A stretch of DNA of 59,133 nt, from contig DAIDHB010000453.1 of NCBI GenBank assembly GCA_027452145.1, positions 1 to 59,133 on the forward strand. The letters run 5' to 3'. This document shows positions 24,720-33,394 of the stretch, one piece after another. The notes below the pieces were generated by a model. It was given only the letters and a program-made list of their open reading frames with translations, did not search any database and was not told where the DNA came from. How positions within the stretch are numbered: the first letter of the stretch is position 1; every line of letters begins with the position of its first letter. The DNA comes from Planctomycetales bacterium. GTDB lineage: Bacteria > Planctomycetota > Planctomycetia > Isosphaerales > Isosphaeraceae. A program made the position numbers and the translations under genes.

Positions 24720-27700
24720 ATGTCGCACCAGGGATGGACCCTTGGTCCCCTTTCTCGCCTCGTCAATCTGGCCAAGCCGAAGTCGAAGTCGCCGGGAGCT
24801 GCAAGCTTGCGCCGCCGGCCGCGGAGGACGGCGCAAGTCCGGATCGGGGCGCCGGAATCCCTCGAGCCGCGGGCCCTGCTGGCGGCCGTGGCCGTCGGCC
24901 CGATCGTGGATGGGAAGACGGTCGACACCTATCCCGCGGACCTGACGCCCGCGGGCTCGAACCTGTTCTACGTCGTCGAGGACAGCACCAACTCGGGCCA
25001 GGAGCTGGTCGTCACCAATGTCGGCGGCGGGACCGCGGTGCTCCGGGATTTCTCGTCGGCGGGCACGTCGACGGCGAGCTCGCCGTCGCAGTTGACGGCC
25101 GTCGGCAGCGGCGTGTTCTTCGCCACCAGCGGTACGGGGGGCACGGCCTATGACAACCAGCTCTGGCGGAGCGACGGCACCGCGGCCGGCACCGCACCCG
25201 TGACGATCCCGGGCGCCTTGGTCTCGTCGTTCGAAAGCCTCAGCACGCTGAACGGTAACCTGCTCGTCATGCTGAACGCCGGCGCGAGCGGCACGGTTGA
25301 CAACCAGTTGTGGGCGATCCCCGGCGGCACGGGGACGCCCGCTCTGGTCGAGGACTTCGGCGGCAATTACGTCGCGCCCGACACGACGGTCGGCGGCACT
25401 CTGTACCTGTCGGTCAACGGCTCGCTCTGGTCGACCGACGGCACCTCGGGGAACACGGGACCCGTCGGCAACGCCCTGCCCACGCCGCTCGATATCGTCG
25501 GGTTCAACAACCAGGCGTACTATTTCAGCACCTCGAACGGGCAGGTCGTCTTCGGCACCGTGAGCCCCTCGGGCGAGAGCCAGGTCGGCACGGCGCCGAT
25601 CACCGGCATCGTCGGTGCGGCCGCGTCGGGCTCGTCGCTCTACTTCGTCGGCCCGGCGACCGCCTCGGGCAAGGCGACGCAGCTCTGGGCGACGGATGGC
25701 ACGCAGGCCGGCACCCGGCTGGTCGAGGACTTCCGGTCGATCTCGCCGCTCGGCGTCCCGCTGAACCTCACCGATGCGAACGGCACGCTCTTCTTCACCC
25801 TCGAGGGCGCCGACGGCCAGGAAGAGCTGTGGAAATCCAACGGCACCGCGGCCGGCACTTCGCTGGTGAAGGACCTGGGCCTGGATGCCACGTACAGCGG
25901 CTATTACGGGTATCTGACGAACCTGAAGGCGATCGGCGGCACGGTCTTCTTCGACGCCGCGGACGGCTCCCACGGCGCCGAGCTGTGGGCCTCCGACGGC
26001 ACGCCGCAGGGGACCCGGCTGGTCCAGGACATCAACCCCGGCCCGGCCGGATCGGACCCGCAACGGTTCGTGTCGCTCGGCGATCGGCTGTACTTCGCGG
26101 CGCACGACGGCTCGAGCCCGCAGGCCAACCAGCTCTGGACCAGCGACGGCACCGCGGCGGGCACCGTCGCGGTCGCATCGTTCAGCCCCGGGGTCACCAC
26201 CGGCTCGTCGGCGATCTTCCCGGGCTCGAGCGACTATGTTGCACTGGGTTCGGAGCTCCTGCTTCCGATGGAAGACGGCGTCCACGGGACCGAGCTCTGG
26301 GCGACGAACGGCACCGCGGCCGGCACGACGCTGCTGGCCCCGGCGAACCCCCGGGCCTTCGCGGTCCTCGGCTCCGAGGCCTACTTCCTCGGCAGCCAGC
26401 CCACGGCGCCCCTGGGCCTGTGGGTCACGAACGGCACGGCCGGCGGCACGTTCGAGGTGCTCGACCTGTCGCGGTACGTCGCCCCGTCGAGCTACTTCGA
26501 GGCGCAGTCGCTCGCGGCCAGCGGGGGCCGGCTCTACTTCACCACCGGCGACGGCAACGGCGGCATGGACCTCTGGAGCAGCGACGGCACGGCCGGCACC
26601 ACGGCCGTCGTCAAGGACTTCACGGCGCCGTCGGGCGGGTATGTCTCGATCGCGCACCTGACGGCCTTCAACGGCGAGATGGCGTTCATCGCCAGCGACG
26701 GCACGAATGGCTCGCAGCTCTGGATCAGCGATGGCACTTCGTCCGGCACCCGGATGATCACCGGCGCCGGCTCGGGCGACCTCGCCACGGGCCCGAGCGA
26801 CCTCACCGTCGCCGGCAATGGCCTGGACTTCTTCGCGAACAACTCCTCCACCGGCAGCCCGGGCCTCTGGATCACCAATGGCACGGCCGGCGGGACGTCC
26901 GAGCTGGCCGCGATCCCCGGCTACACGCCGCCCGGCCAGTCGGCCCCCGCGTCCCCGACCCCGATTGACCTCACCGCCGTCGGGTCGCGGGTGTTCTTCG
27001 TCGCCGAGTATTACTACGCCGCGACGGTCTCGGGCCCGGCGTCGTATCACGACCAGCTCTGGACCAGCGACGGCACCGTGCTGGGCACGGCGTTCCTCCC
27101 CGGCCCGTCGATCGACTCGACGTTCGCCAACCTCGGCGGCCTTGAGCCGCTCGGCAACCTGCTGATCTTCCAGGCCGTCGAGTCCTCGGGCGGCCCGACC
27201 GAGCTGTGGAAGAGCAACGGCTCGGCGGCCGGCACCGCGATGATCGCCGACCTCAGCGCCACGTCAGTTCCGCACGGCATCCCCTACTATCCCCAGGGCC
27301 TCGCCGTCGGCGGGGTGCTCTACTTCGCCGCGAATGACGGCGTCCACGGTCAGGAGCTCTGGCGGACCGACGGCACGCCCGGCGGGACCGGCCTGGCGGC
27401 CGACATCAACCCCGGACCCGGGTCCTCGACCCCGATCCCGCTGGCCGTCGTCGGCGGCCAGCTCGCCCTGATCGCCAACGACGGCGTCCACGGCGCGCAG
27501 TTGATGCAGGCGGTCATCAACCCCGGGGGCGTCTCGCCGTCACCGACGCCGACGCCCACTCCGACGCCGACCTCGACATCCGCGCCGTCCATCGCCGCCA
27601 TCCCGACGCAGACCGCCTCCGACGGCTCGACGTTCCAGGCGAATCTCGCGGCCTATGTCAGCGATCTCGGCAACCCGTCGGCCACGTTGACCTACAGCCT

Positions 27701-28493
27701 GGGCGCCGGCGCGCCGGCCGGCCTGGGGATCAACCCGTCGACGGGCGTCCTGAGCTGGAACGTCCCGGCCGGCCAGGCGATCGGCACGTATCCGGTGACG
27801 CTGGTCGTGACGGCGTCGGGCTCGCCCGGTCCGAGTGCCAGCGCGACCTTCGACGTCAACGTGGTCGACCCCGGCCCGGCGCCTGTGATCTCGCAGGCGA
27901 CCGTCAACAACCGCCGCGGCCTGACGATCACGCTGACCTACTCGCAGCCGATGGACGCATCGACCGCCGCCAACGCGGGCAACTACCTGCTCGAGATCCC
28001 CAAAAAGATCCCTGGCCGCCACAAGAAGGGCCCGTCGGTGCGGCTGACGCCTGTGCGACTGAAGGTCAGCTACAACGCGGCCACCCACCAGGTGACGCTG
28101 AAGGCCCTCGGCCGGGTGAGCCTGGCGAAGCCGCTCGAGCTGACCGTGCTGGCCACCGGGCCCGGCGGCGTGGCCAAGGTCAACGGGCAACTGCTCAGCG
28201 GGAGCGGCCAGCCCGGCAGCGACTACCTCGCCACGGTCACGAGTCGGCGGGTCAGCCCGGCCCTGGCGGTCGGCACCGGTACTCACGCGATCACGCCCAG
28301 CGGCCACGGTCAGGGTCATCCGCACGGGCGGCCCGCCGCGCGGGTCGCGCATCGCCATGCCAGGCCCCAGGTGATGCGGTCGCATCACTCCGCCCGCCCG
28401 CACGGGCCGATGGCCCTGGCGCGGGCCTCGTGGTCGAACGTGCTCGGCGTCGTCCCGCCCACTGCGAACGGCCACGGCCATCATCGGGGGTGA
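24720..28493 (+). CDS. giant secreted ELWxxDGT-repeat protein with LEPR-XLL N-terminus
   Basis: 1257 residues from the ATG at 24720 (AGGAGGA at 24708-24714). An Arg/Lys-rich start leads to SLEPRALLA (47-55), the planctomycete LEPR-XLL motif of exported proteins. About 14 repeats follow with the core [E/Q]LW-x-[S/T]-[D/N]-G-T-x-x-G-T (e.g. QLWRSDGTAAGT, ELWKSNGTAAGT, ELWRTDGTPGGT), spaced 50-70 residues, a beta-propeller-like array. A PTPTPTPT linker, a putative Ig-like domain (GINPSTGVLSWNVPAGQAIG) and a C-terminal Ig-like domain (TITLTYSQPMDASTAANAGN) come next, then a His-rich tail. Probably extracellular or cell-surface; ligand unknown. Confidence 0.9.
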   Translation: MSHQGWTLGPLSRLVNLAKPKSKSPGAASLRRRPRRTAQVRIGAPESLEPRALLAAVAVGPIVDGKTVDTYPADLTPAGSNLFYVVEDSTNSGQELVVTNVGGGTAVLRDFSSAGTSTASSPSQLTAVGSGVFFATSGTGGTAYDNQLWRSDGTAAGTAPVTIPGALVSSFESLSTLNGNLLVMLNAGASGTVDNQLWAIPGGTGTPALVEDFGGNYVAPDTTVGGTLYLSVNGSLWSTDGTSGNTGPVGNALPTPLDIVGFNNQAYYFSTSNGQVVFGTVSPSGESQVGTAPITGIVGAAASGSSLYFVGPATASGKATQLWATDGTQAGTRLVEDFRSISPLGVPLNLTDANGTLFFTLEGADGQEELWKSNGTAAGTSLVKDLGLDATYSGYYGYLTNLKAIGGTVFFDAADGSHGAELWASDGTPQGTRLVQDINPGPAGSDPQRFVSLGDRLYFAAHDGSSPQANQLWTSDGTAAGTVAVASFSPGVTTGSSAIFPGSSDYVALGSELLLPMEDGVHGTELWATNGTAAGTTLLAPANPRAFAVLGSEAYFLGSQPTAPLGLWVTNGTAGGTFEVLDLSRYVAPSSYFEAQSLAASGGRLYFTTGDGNGGMDLWSSDGTAGTTAVVKDFTAPSGGYVSIAHLTAFNGEMAFIASDGTNGSQLWISDGTSSGTRMITGAGSGDLATGPSDLTVAGNGLDFFANNSSTGSPGLWITNGTAGGTSELAAIPGYTPPGQSAPASPTPIDLTAVGSRVFFVAEYYYAATVSGPASYHDQLWTSDGTVLGTAFLPGPSIDSTFANLGGLEPLGNLLIFQAVESSGGPTELWKSNGSAAGTAMIADLSATSVPHGIPYYPQGLAVGGVLYFAANDGVHGQELWRTDGTPGGTGLAADINPGPGSSTPIPLAVVGGQLALIANDGVHGAQLMQAVINPGGVSPSPTPTPTPTPTSTSAPSIAAIPTQTASDGSTFQANLAAYVSDLGNPSATLTYSLGAGAPAGLGINPSTGVLSWNVPAGQAIGTYPVTLVVTASGSPGPSASATFDVNVVDPGPAPVISQATVNNRRGLTITLTYSQPMDASTAANAGNYLLEIPKKIPGRHKKGPSVRLTPVRLKVSYNAATHQVTLKALGRVSLAKPLELTVLATGPGGVAKVNGQLLSGSGQPGSDYLATVTSRRVSPALAVGTGTHAITPSGHGQGHPHGRPAARVAHRHARPQVMRSHHSARPHGPMALARASWSNVLGVVPPTANGHGHHRG

Positions 28494-28503
28494 TGAATCG
28501 AGA

Positions 28504-28857
28504 GCAGAGTCTGTCCCGGGAGCCCACGAAGTGGGCGTCAGGACGTAGCCGGGGGGCGTCAGCCCCCCGGACCGCCAGACGACTCCTCATCTCCCCGCCA
28601 TCGTGTCACCCTTCCGGCCGCGACCCCGCGTGGCGGGGTCGCGGCCGGGAGGGTCCGTCGAGAGGATTCGGTGTGTGGGGCTGCGGTCTGAGCCCGGGGG
28701 GCTGACGCCCCCCGGCTACGTCCGATCGCCCCCTGACGGGGGCTCGGAACTTCGGTGTGTGGCACGGCGGTCCGACCCGGTCCGGGGGGCTGACGCCCCC
28801 CGGCTACGTCCGATCGCCCCCTGACGGGGGCTGGGAGCCCTTCCGAGACAGACTCTC
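28504..28857. mobile_element. MITE-like block with TCTGTCCCG-type inverted ends and internal palindromes
   Basis: AGAGTCTGTCCCGG at its left end is matched by the inverted CCGAGACAGACTCT at its right end. Inside, an 84-bp unit is tandemly duplicated (28667-28743 and 28751-28832). Each copy holds a hairpin, GGGGGCTGACGCCCCC, followed by GGCTACGTCCGATCGCCCCC. A reversed copy of the hairpin is at 28545-28570. There is no coding capacity. The right end touches the 3' end of the oxidoreductase gene. Confidence 0.65.
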
Positions 28858-29902
28858 AGCCGCCCCACGGTCCTTCGACCAGGGCGTGCTCGCGCGACGA
28901 CCGGCCGGCGGCCTCGAGCAGGCGGACGACCTCGCGCGCCTGCTCGGCCGTGACGGCCAGGGGCGCGCGGCCGGCGAGGTGCTCGGCGATATTGTGGTAA
29001 TACTCGTCCCAGTGGGCGCGGACGGTGGGCACCGTGGTCTCCTCGACCTCGCCGGAGGCGCCCTCGCGGCGAAGGATGCCCTCGTGCGCGGTCGGCTCCC
29101 TGGCGGCCTCGATATTTCCGGCGCGCAGGGCGTCTTCCTGGGGATCCACGCCGAACTTCACGAACCCGCCCGCGTCGCCCACGATCCACCATCTTGGCCG
29201 GTCGATCCGGCAAATCCGACTGGTCTCGACCTGGAATAAAACCTCGTCGAACTCGAGCACGATCCGCCCGTGCCCGCCGCTATCCACGCCCTCCCACGGG
29301 CCCGGCGTGAGCCACGCGCCCAGCCGCCGGCACGGCCCGAGCCCGAGCTGAAACGCCTGGTCGACCAGGTGCGCGCCCCAGTCGTGCAAAATGGTCCCGG
29401 CCGCCGCCGCGCTGCCGCGCCAGGTTCTTGGCGTCGCGGACCGGCAGACGGAGCTCTCGATCAAGAGCGGCCGGCCAATCTGGCCGCTCTCGATCACCTG
29501 GCGCACGGTGGCAAAATCCCAGTCCCACCGCCGGTTGTGGAACACCGACAGCATCCGCCCCGACCGATCGCGGGCCGCGATCATCCGGTCGGCCTCCTCG
29601 GTCGAAAGCGCCATCACCTTGTCGACGACGCAGTCCCTGCCCGCGTCGAGTGCCCGCACGGTCAGCTCGGCGTGCGAGTCATGCGGCGTGGCGATCACGA
29701 GGAGCTGGACGTCCGGGTCCTCGAGCGCCTCGCCCAGCTCCGCATACCCGCGGATGCCGCCCCACATCGAAACAGCTTCCTCGCGGACCCTGGGATCGCG
29801 TGCGACGACCCCGTGCAGGACCAGCCCCGGCTGGCGACGGACCAGGGGACAGTGAAAGGCCCGGCCCGCCAGGCCATGGCCCACGACCACCGTGCGAATC
29901 AT
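28856..29902 (-). CDS. Gfo/Idh/MocA family oxidoreductase
   Basis: 348 residues from the ATG at 29902 (GGAGG upstream). Residues 1-120 form an NAD(P)-binding Rossmann half (MIRTVVVGHGLAGRAFHCPL, LLVIATPHDSHAELTVRALD). The C-terminal half has the usual alpha/beta dimer domain (GTILHDWGAHLVDQAFQLGL). The signature motif normally read as E-K-P appears as CVVDKVMALSTEEADRM, that is D-K-V; the Lys is kept. The family oxidises or reduces sugars and polyols; the substrate is unknown. Confidence 0.88.
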   Translation of the reverse strand: MIRTVVVGHGLAGRAFHCPLVRRQPGLVLHGVVARDPRVREEAVSMWGGIRGYAELGEALEDPDVQLLVIATPHDSHAELTVRALDAGRDCVVDKVMALSTEEADRMIAARDRSGRMLSVFHNRRWDWDFATVRQVIESGQIGRPLLIESSVCRSATPRTWRGSAAAAGTILHDWGAHLVDQAFQLGLGPCRRLGAWLTPGPWEGVDSGGHGRIVLEFDEVLFQVETSRICRIDRPRWWIVGDAGGFVKFGVDPQEDALRAGNIEAAREPTAHEGILRREGASGEVEETTVPTVRAHWDEYYHNIAEHLAGRAPLAVTAEQAREVVRLLEAAGRSSREHALVEGPWGG

Positions 29903-30488
29903 CGGCGAACACCTCCGGGGCAGCAAAGCGAAGCCAGTCGGGCGGGTGCAGACGAGGGCGAAATCAAAGCGGGGGCTGGCTTCCGTTTGGGATGCGCTCG
30001 ACTTCGTCCTGCCTGGGGCCAGTGAAGGCTCCCCGATCGTCGGGACCGCCATCTTACCCGAGCCGCGACCCCGCGGCACCCGTGCCGTCGGACCGCCCGC
30101 CGCCATCGACCTCCGGACCGGTCCCCGACGAGCCGAGCCCGACCGAGCGGGGCCGGGCCGATCGCGGATGGCCGGGACCTGCCCGAGGGATCAGCCGGCC
30201 CGAGAGTCGGCCCGTCGGGCTTTCGGAGAGTGTTTGTGTTGGAGTGAGAATATTTTGTGTGCGGTTGGGGATTCCTGGCAGGCCATCCAGCCGCGGGGTG
30301 AACCGTCGCGGGCCGGCGGGCGGACCGGGTGTGCGGAAGACCGTGGATTCTGCCGGTCGGACCGCCCGGCGCGGGCCGATGGTAGTCGTTCGGTTCGATC
30401 CAGCCCGGACGCCTGGCGGCGGTCGGCCGTCAGCAGTTCGCCGCAGGTGCACCCCGGGAGCGATCGACGCCCCGGTGGCCGGCTGCCC
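29903..30488. other. intergenic, with a short HigA-end-like sequence
   Basis: No convincing gene. At 30422-30443 a stretch nearly identical to the 3' end of the antitoxin gene at 32284-32305 is present (TCGGCCGTCAG-AGTTCGCCGC with one base difference). An AT-rich patch at 30235-30275 might hold a promoter for the oxidoreductase, but no clear boxes are seen. Confidence 0.4.
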
Positions 30489-32042
30489 CTAAGGCGCCGG
30501 GAACCACGCGACGATATCAATCCAGGCTCGGCCCCGGATCGCGGGGTCGGAGATCTTCTCGACCACGGGCACGGCGTCATCCAGACGTCCCGCGGTGGCA
30601 AGGCCCACCGCAACCCTGCCGAGGGCCTGCGGCCTCTTGTCTGGTTCCAGGGTGTTCACGGTTTCGATCGCGGCCGCGATATCTCCCATCTCCGCCTGGA
30701 TCTCCGCGATCGTCTCGGCCGGTTGATGATTGTCCCGGGCCATCTTCAGGGCTTTTGTCAGGGCATCCCGGGCCTGCGCCGCGCTGCCGCGCCGGGCCTC
30801 GGCTCGAGCCAGCTTCCGAAGGAAGTAGATCGCGGAGGGCGGCCACGTGACCGAATCGACGGCCTGGCGCGCTTCGTCCCGGTCGCCGGTCCGGACGAGC
30901 ACGTCGACGGCTTCATGCAGCGGACCCGTCTGCCTTGATCCACCTTCCGGCAATCTGGCCGCCTCGACGGCCTGCCGGGCGGTCCGGCGGGCGCCTTCGC
31001 GATCGCCCGCCTCCAACCGGCGGGATGCGATGCTGGCGTAGGCCTCCACCTTCTTGAAGGAGCCAAAGTCGTCCAGGTCCGGGTTGTTCGGATTCGCGGT
31101 ATCGCTCGGGTCGATGGCATCGGCGGTGGCCACGGCCTCGTTGTAGAGCCCCAGCCTGGCCTCCTGGTCCGCGAGTTCCTGGAGAATCTGGGGCCGCAAA
31201 AGACGATCGTTCAGGGCGCCGGCGATCTTGCGGATCTCGTCCCGTACCGGCCTGAGCTTCGCGCGCTCGTCGCGGCCGAAGTATTCCATGACATCGAGGA
31301 GCCTGTCGCATCGCCAGACTTCGAGATTCCCCGGGACTCCATCCGCGAACCTGGGATCATTGGCCTTCCTGGAGGTGATTTCCTTGACCGCCTTCTCGAC
31401 ATCTCCGCTGAGTGCGGCATCGAGGGCGATCACGCTGTCTCGACCCCAGATTCCGATGCTCTCGTTGAATCGGCGGCATTCTCGGAACGTATCGGCCATC
31501 GCGGCCCGGGATTCGACCTTCAACTGTCGATGCCGTAAGTTGAGCCACTCCTGGAGCTGGCGACCCTCACTCTCCCCGACGATCATCCGGACCGCGGCCT
31601 GGAAGGTCTGGTGTGCGGCGTCGCGATCGCCGGCCGCGGCCTGGGCCTCGGCGATCCGGACGATCGGATAGGGGTGGATGCGTGCGCTGTTGGACGGGAT
31701 CGCCTCGGCGGCGGCGCGGGCCTCGAGCAGGGTCTTTCTGGCCGCGAGCGGCGACTGGTCGACCTGGGCCCACGCCAGGGTCAGCAGCGCCTCGGCGCGA
31801 TCGGACGGGTCCTTCATCGCCCGCGCCGCGCGAAAGGCCTCGTCCCAGGCGCGCGGGAGCAGGGTCCGGCTCCCGGGAGGCCTAGCCGGCGCCTGCGATC
31901 GCGGTGGATCCGCCTTCGCGGCCGGCGCGCTGGCCTCGGGTTTCTTCCCCGTGCGGCCGTCCTGAGGCGCGACCGAGGCCACACCATGGGTCAGGGCCAG
32001 GGACGTGCCGATGATTCCCGACAGGAGGTTCCGCTGGAACAT
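30489..32042 (-). CDS. exported helical-repeat (TPR-like) protein
   Basis: 517 residues; AGGAGAA precedes the ATG. The N-terminus MFQRNLLSGIIGTSLALTHG is signal-like with a cleavage region near VASVAPQ. A low-complexity Pro/Ala linker follows. From about 65 the protein is helical, with loosely TPR-like units (KDPSDRAEALLTLAWAQVD, RIAEAQAAAGDRDAAHQTF, LEAGDREGARRTARQAVEAA, GDIAAAIETVNTLEPDKRP). It is a probable periplasmic protein of unknown role. It is convergent with nothing and lies downstream of higBA on the same strand, 250 bp away. Confidence 0.75.
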   Translation of the reverse strand: MFQRNLLSGIIGTSLALTHGVASVAPQDGRTGKKPEASAPAAKADPPRSQAPARPPGSRTLLPRAWDEAFRAARAMKDPSDRAEALLTLAWAQVDQSPLAARKTLLEARAAAEAIPSNSARIHPYPIVRIAEAQAAAGDRDAAHQTFQAAVRMIVGESEGRQLQEWLNLRHRQLKVESRAAMADTFRECRRFNESIGIWGRDSVIALDAALSGDVEKAVKEITSRKANDPRFADGVPGNLEVWRCDRLLDVMEYFGRDERAKLRPVRDEIRKIAGALNDRLLRPQILQELADQEARLGLYNEAVATADAIDPSDTANPNNPDLDDFGSFKKVEAYASIASRRLEAGDREGARRTARQAVEAARLPEGGSRQTGPLHEAVDVLVRTGDRDEARQAVDSVTWPPSAIYFLRKLARAEARRGSAAQARDALTKALKMARDNHQPAETIAEIQAEMGDIAAAIETVNTLEPDKRPQALGRVAVGLATAGRLDDAVPVVEKISDPAIRGRAWIDIVAWFPAP

Positions 32043-32292
32043 GGCCTGAGGTTCTCCTGGGCACGGTCCAAGGATGATGTAAGGCAGGCATCAAGATAAG
32101 TCCTCGCAACCATGCTGTCCACCGGGTAACGATGATCCTGCCCCGGGGCAATCGACCGGCGATCGCGAGACGAGTGCGCGGCGCGAGGTCGGCGCGGCAA
32201 AGGCCGGTTCCCGGCGGAATCCTTCCCCGGAATACGCGGTGTGCGGGCCGACAGCGCACAGTCCGGTTTGACCGCTCTGCGGCAGTCGGCCG

Positions 32293-32724
32293 TCAGAAGT
32301 TCGCCGCGAGCACGCTGGCGTCGATCTGGAAGTACCCGGCGAGCTTGCGGATCAGCCCGCGATTGAAGGGCTTCTTGCCGGCGAGGATCTCGGAGATCGT
32401 CGACCTGGGCACCGTGATGTCCCGGGCGAGCTGCGCCTGGGTGATTCCCCGGGCTTCCATCAGGTGGCGAAGCATGTCGGCGTCCGAGGCGGGCTCGATC
32501 GGATGGTGCTCGTCCTCGTAGGCCGCCACGAGGTCGCTGAGTGCCTCGAGGTACATCTCTTCTCCGCCGTCGAGCTTGCCCCGGGCGAGGAGATGGTCCA
32601 TGACCTTGCGCGCCTCGTCAAGCTGCTCGTCGGACTGGATCGAGGCGAGCGGGAAGGCTGTCACGAGCCTCAGATAGCTCTCCCGGCCCGCTCCCTTGAG
32701 ACGGAACTTTGTCTTCACGGTCAT
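32293..32724 (-). CDS. higA: HigA-type antitoxin with N-terminal extension
   Basis: 143 residues. The start at 32724 is fixed by the ATGA overlap with the toxin stop. Residues 1-75 are the helical domain common to this HigA subgroup (SYLRLVTAFPLASIQSDEQ, MYLEALSDLVAAYEDEHHPI). Residues 85-143 form an XRE-type helix-turn-helix (ITQAQLARDITVPRSTISE, ILAGKKPFNRGLIRKLAGYF). It should neutralise the toxin and bind the palindromes at 33140-33187. The toxin-first order is the usual one for hig modules. Confidence 0.9.
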   Translation of the reverse strand: MTVKTKFRLKGAGRESYLRLVTAFPLASIQSDEQLDEARKVMDHLLARGKLDGGEEMYLEALSDLVAAYEDEHHPIEPASDADMLRHLMEARGITQAQLARDITVPRSTISEILAGKKPFNRGLIRKLAGYFQIDASVLAANF

Positions 32725-33104
32725 GGTCGTCGCCCCCGCGCCGGCTGGCCGGCGCGGGACGCGTTGCGTCTCGACTGGTCCGGCGGAGCCTCGAAACATC
32801 CGCATTCCCCTTTCCACCCGCCTTCATCATACTCGCGGTGAGTCATCACCATCAGGACGAAGACCTTCTGCGTCGCGTAGCGGATGCGGACGATCAGCCG
32901 GAACTTGTTGCCGCCGACATTGAAGACGATGCAGTCGCCGACGAGGCTCGCGCTGGGGTAGTAAGCCTTCACGTCGGCCCAGGAACGCCAGGAGACGGTC
33001 TTGTTGGCGACCTGGGTGAACCACGCCCGGAGCGGTCCTTCGGCCTCGCCGTGCCCCGGCAGCACCCAGAACTCCCTGAGGCGTGACTTCGATATGACCC
33101 GCAT
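32721..33104 (-). CDS. higB: HigB-type mRNA interferase toxin
   Basis: 127 residues from the ATG at 33104 (GGGAG upstream; an earlier ATG at 33125 would leave almost no leader). It reads MRVISKSRLREFWVLPGHGE, AEGPLRAWFTQVANKTVSW, SWADVKAYYPSASLVGDCIV, FNVGGNKFRLIVRIRYATQK, VFVLMVMTHREYDE, the RelE/HigB fold that cleaves mRNA on the ribosome. Compared with typical HigB it has an extra tail of about 35 residues after the HREYDE motif, rich in Arg and Pro. It overlaps higA by 4 bp. Confidence 0.9.
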   Translation of the reverse strand: MRVISKSRLREFWVLPGHGEAEGPLRAWFTQVANKTVSWRSWADVKAYYPSASLVGDCIVFNVGGNKFRLIVRIRYATQKVFVLMVMTHREYDEGGWKGECGCFEAPPDQSRRNASRAGQPARGRRP

Positions 33105-33133
33105 CCGCCGCTCCCGCATGACCATCCGGCATC

Positions 33134-33162
33134 ACCGTAGTTCGTAAGATACGAACCGTCAA
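33134..33162 (-). promoter_or_regulatory. higBA promoter with operator filling the spacer
   Basis: Minus strand: -35 TTGACG (33162-33157), -10 TACGGT (33139-33134). The spacer is exactly the 17-bp palindrome GTTCGTA-nnn-TACGAAC (33140-33156). A repressor on it would cover both promoter boxes. Confidence 0.8.
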
Positions 33163-33170
33163 GGCGAGAC

Positions 33171-33187
33171 GTTCGCAATCTGCGAAC
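33171..33187. promoter_or_regulatory. second higBA operator
   Basis: GTTCGCA-ATC-TGCGAAC, a perfect 17-bp palindrome of the same design as the one at 33140-33156 (7-bp arms, 3-bp centre). The two centres are 31 bp apart, about three helical turns, so two repressor dimers would sit on one face. Confidence 0.75.
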
Positions 33188-33394
33188 GGGACGGGATGGT
33201 CGCGATCCGCCTGGTTCTGTCGGAAGAACCTGCTGCGAGCCCGAGGGACGACGGACAGGCGATCGTGGGCTAATGGCGGCAAACGGTCCGGTTTGACCGC
33301 CCCGCGCGGATGCCGGATAATGACAGTGTGGCGCACGTCGAGCCGACGAGGGAGACCGGTCGGTCGGGATGCAACCAGGAGGGAGGACCACGTC

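Larger units (their letters stand above)
32261..33300. repeat. 15-bp direct repeats flanking the higBA module
   Basis: GTCCGGTTTGACCGC occurs at 32261-32275 and again, identical and in the same orientation, at 33286-33300. The interval of 1040 bp holds higA, higB, their promoter and both operators. Direct repeats around a toxin-antitoxin cassette may mark insertion or excision; recombination has not been shown. Confidence 0.6.
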
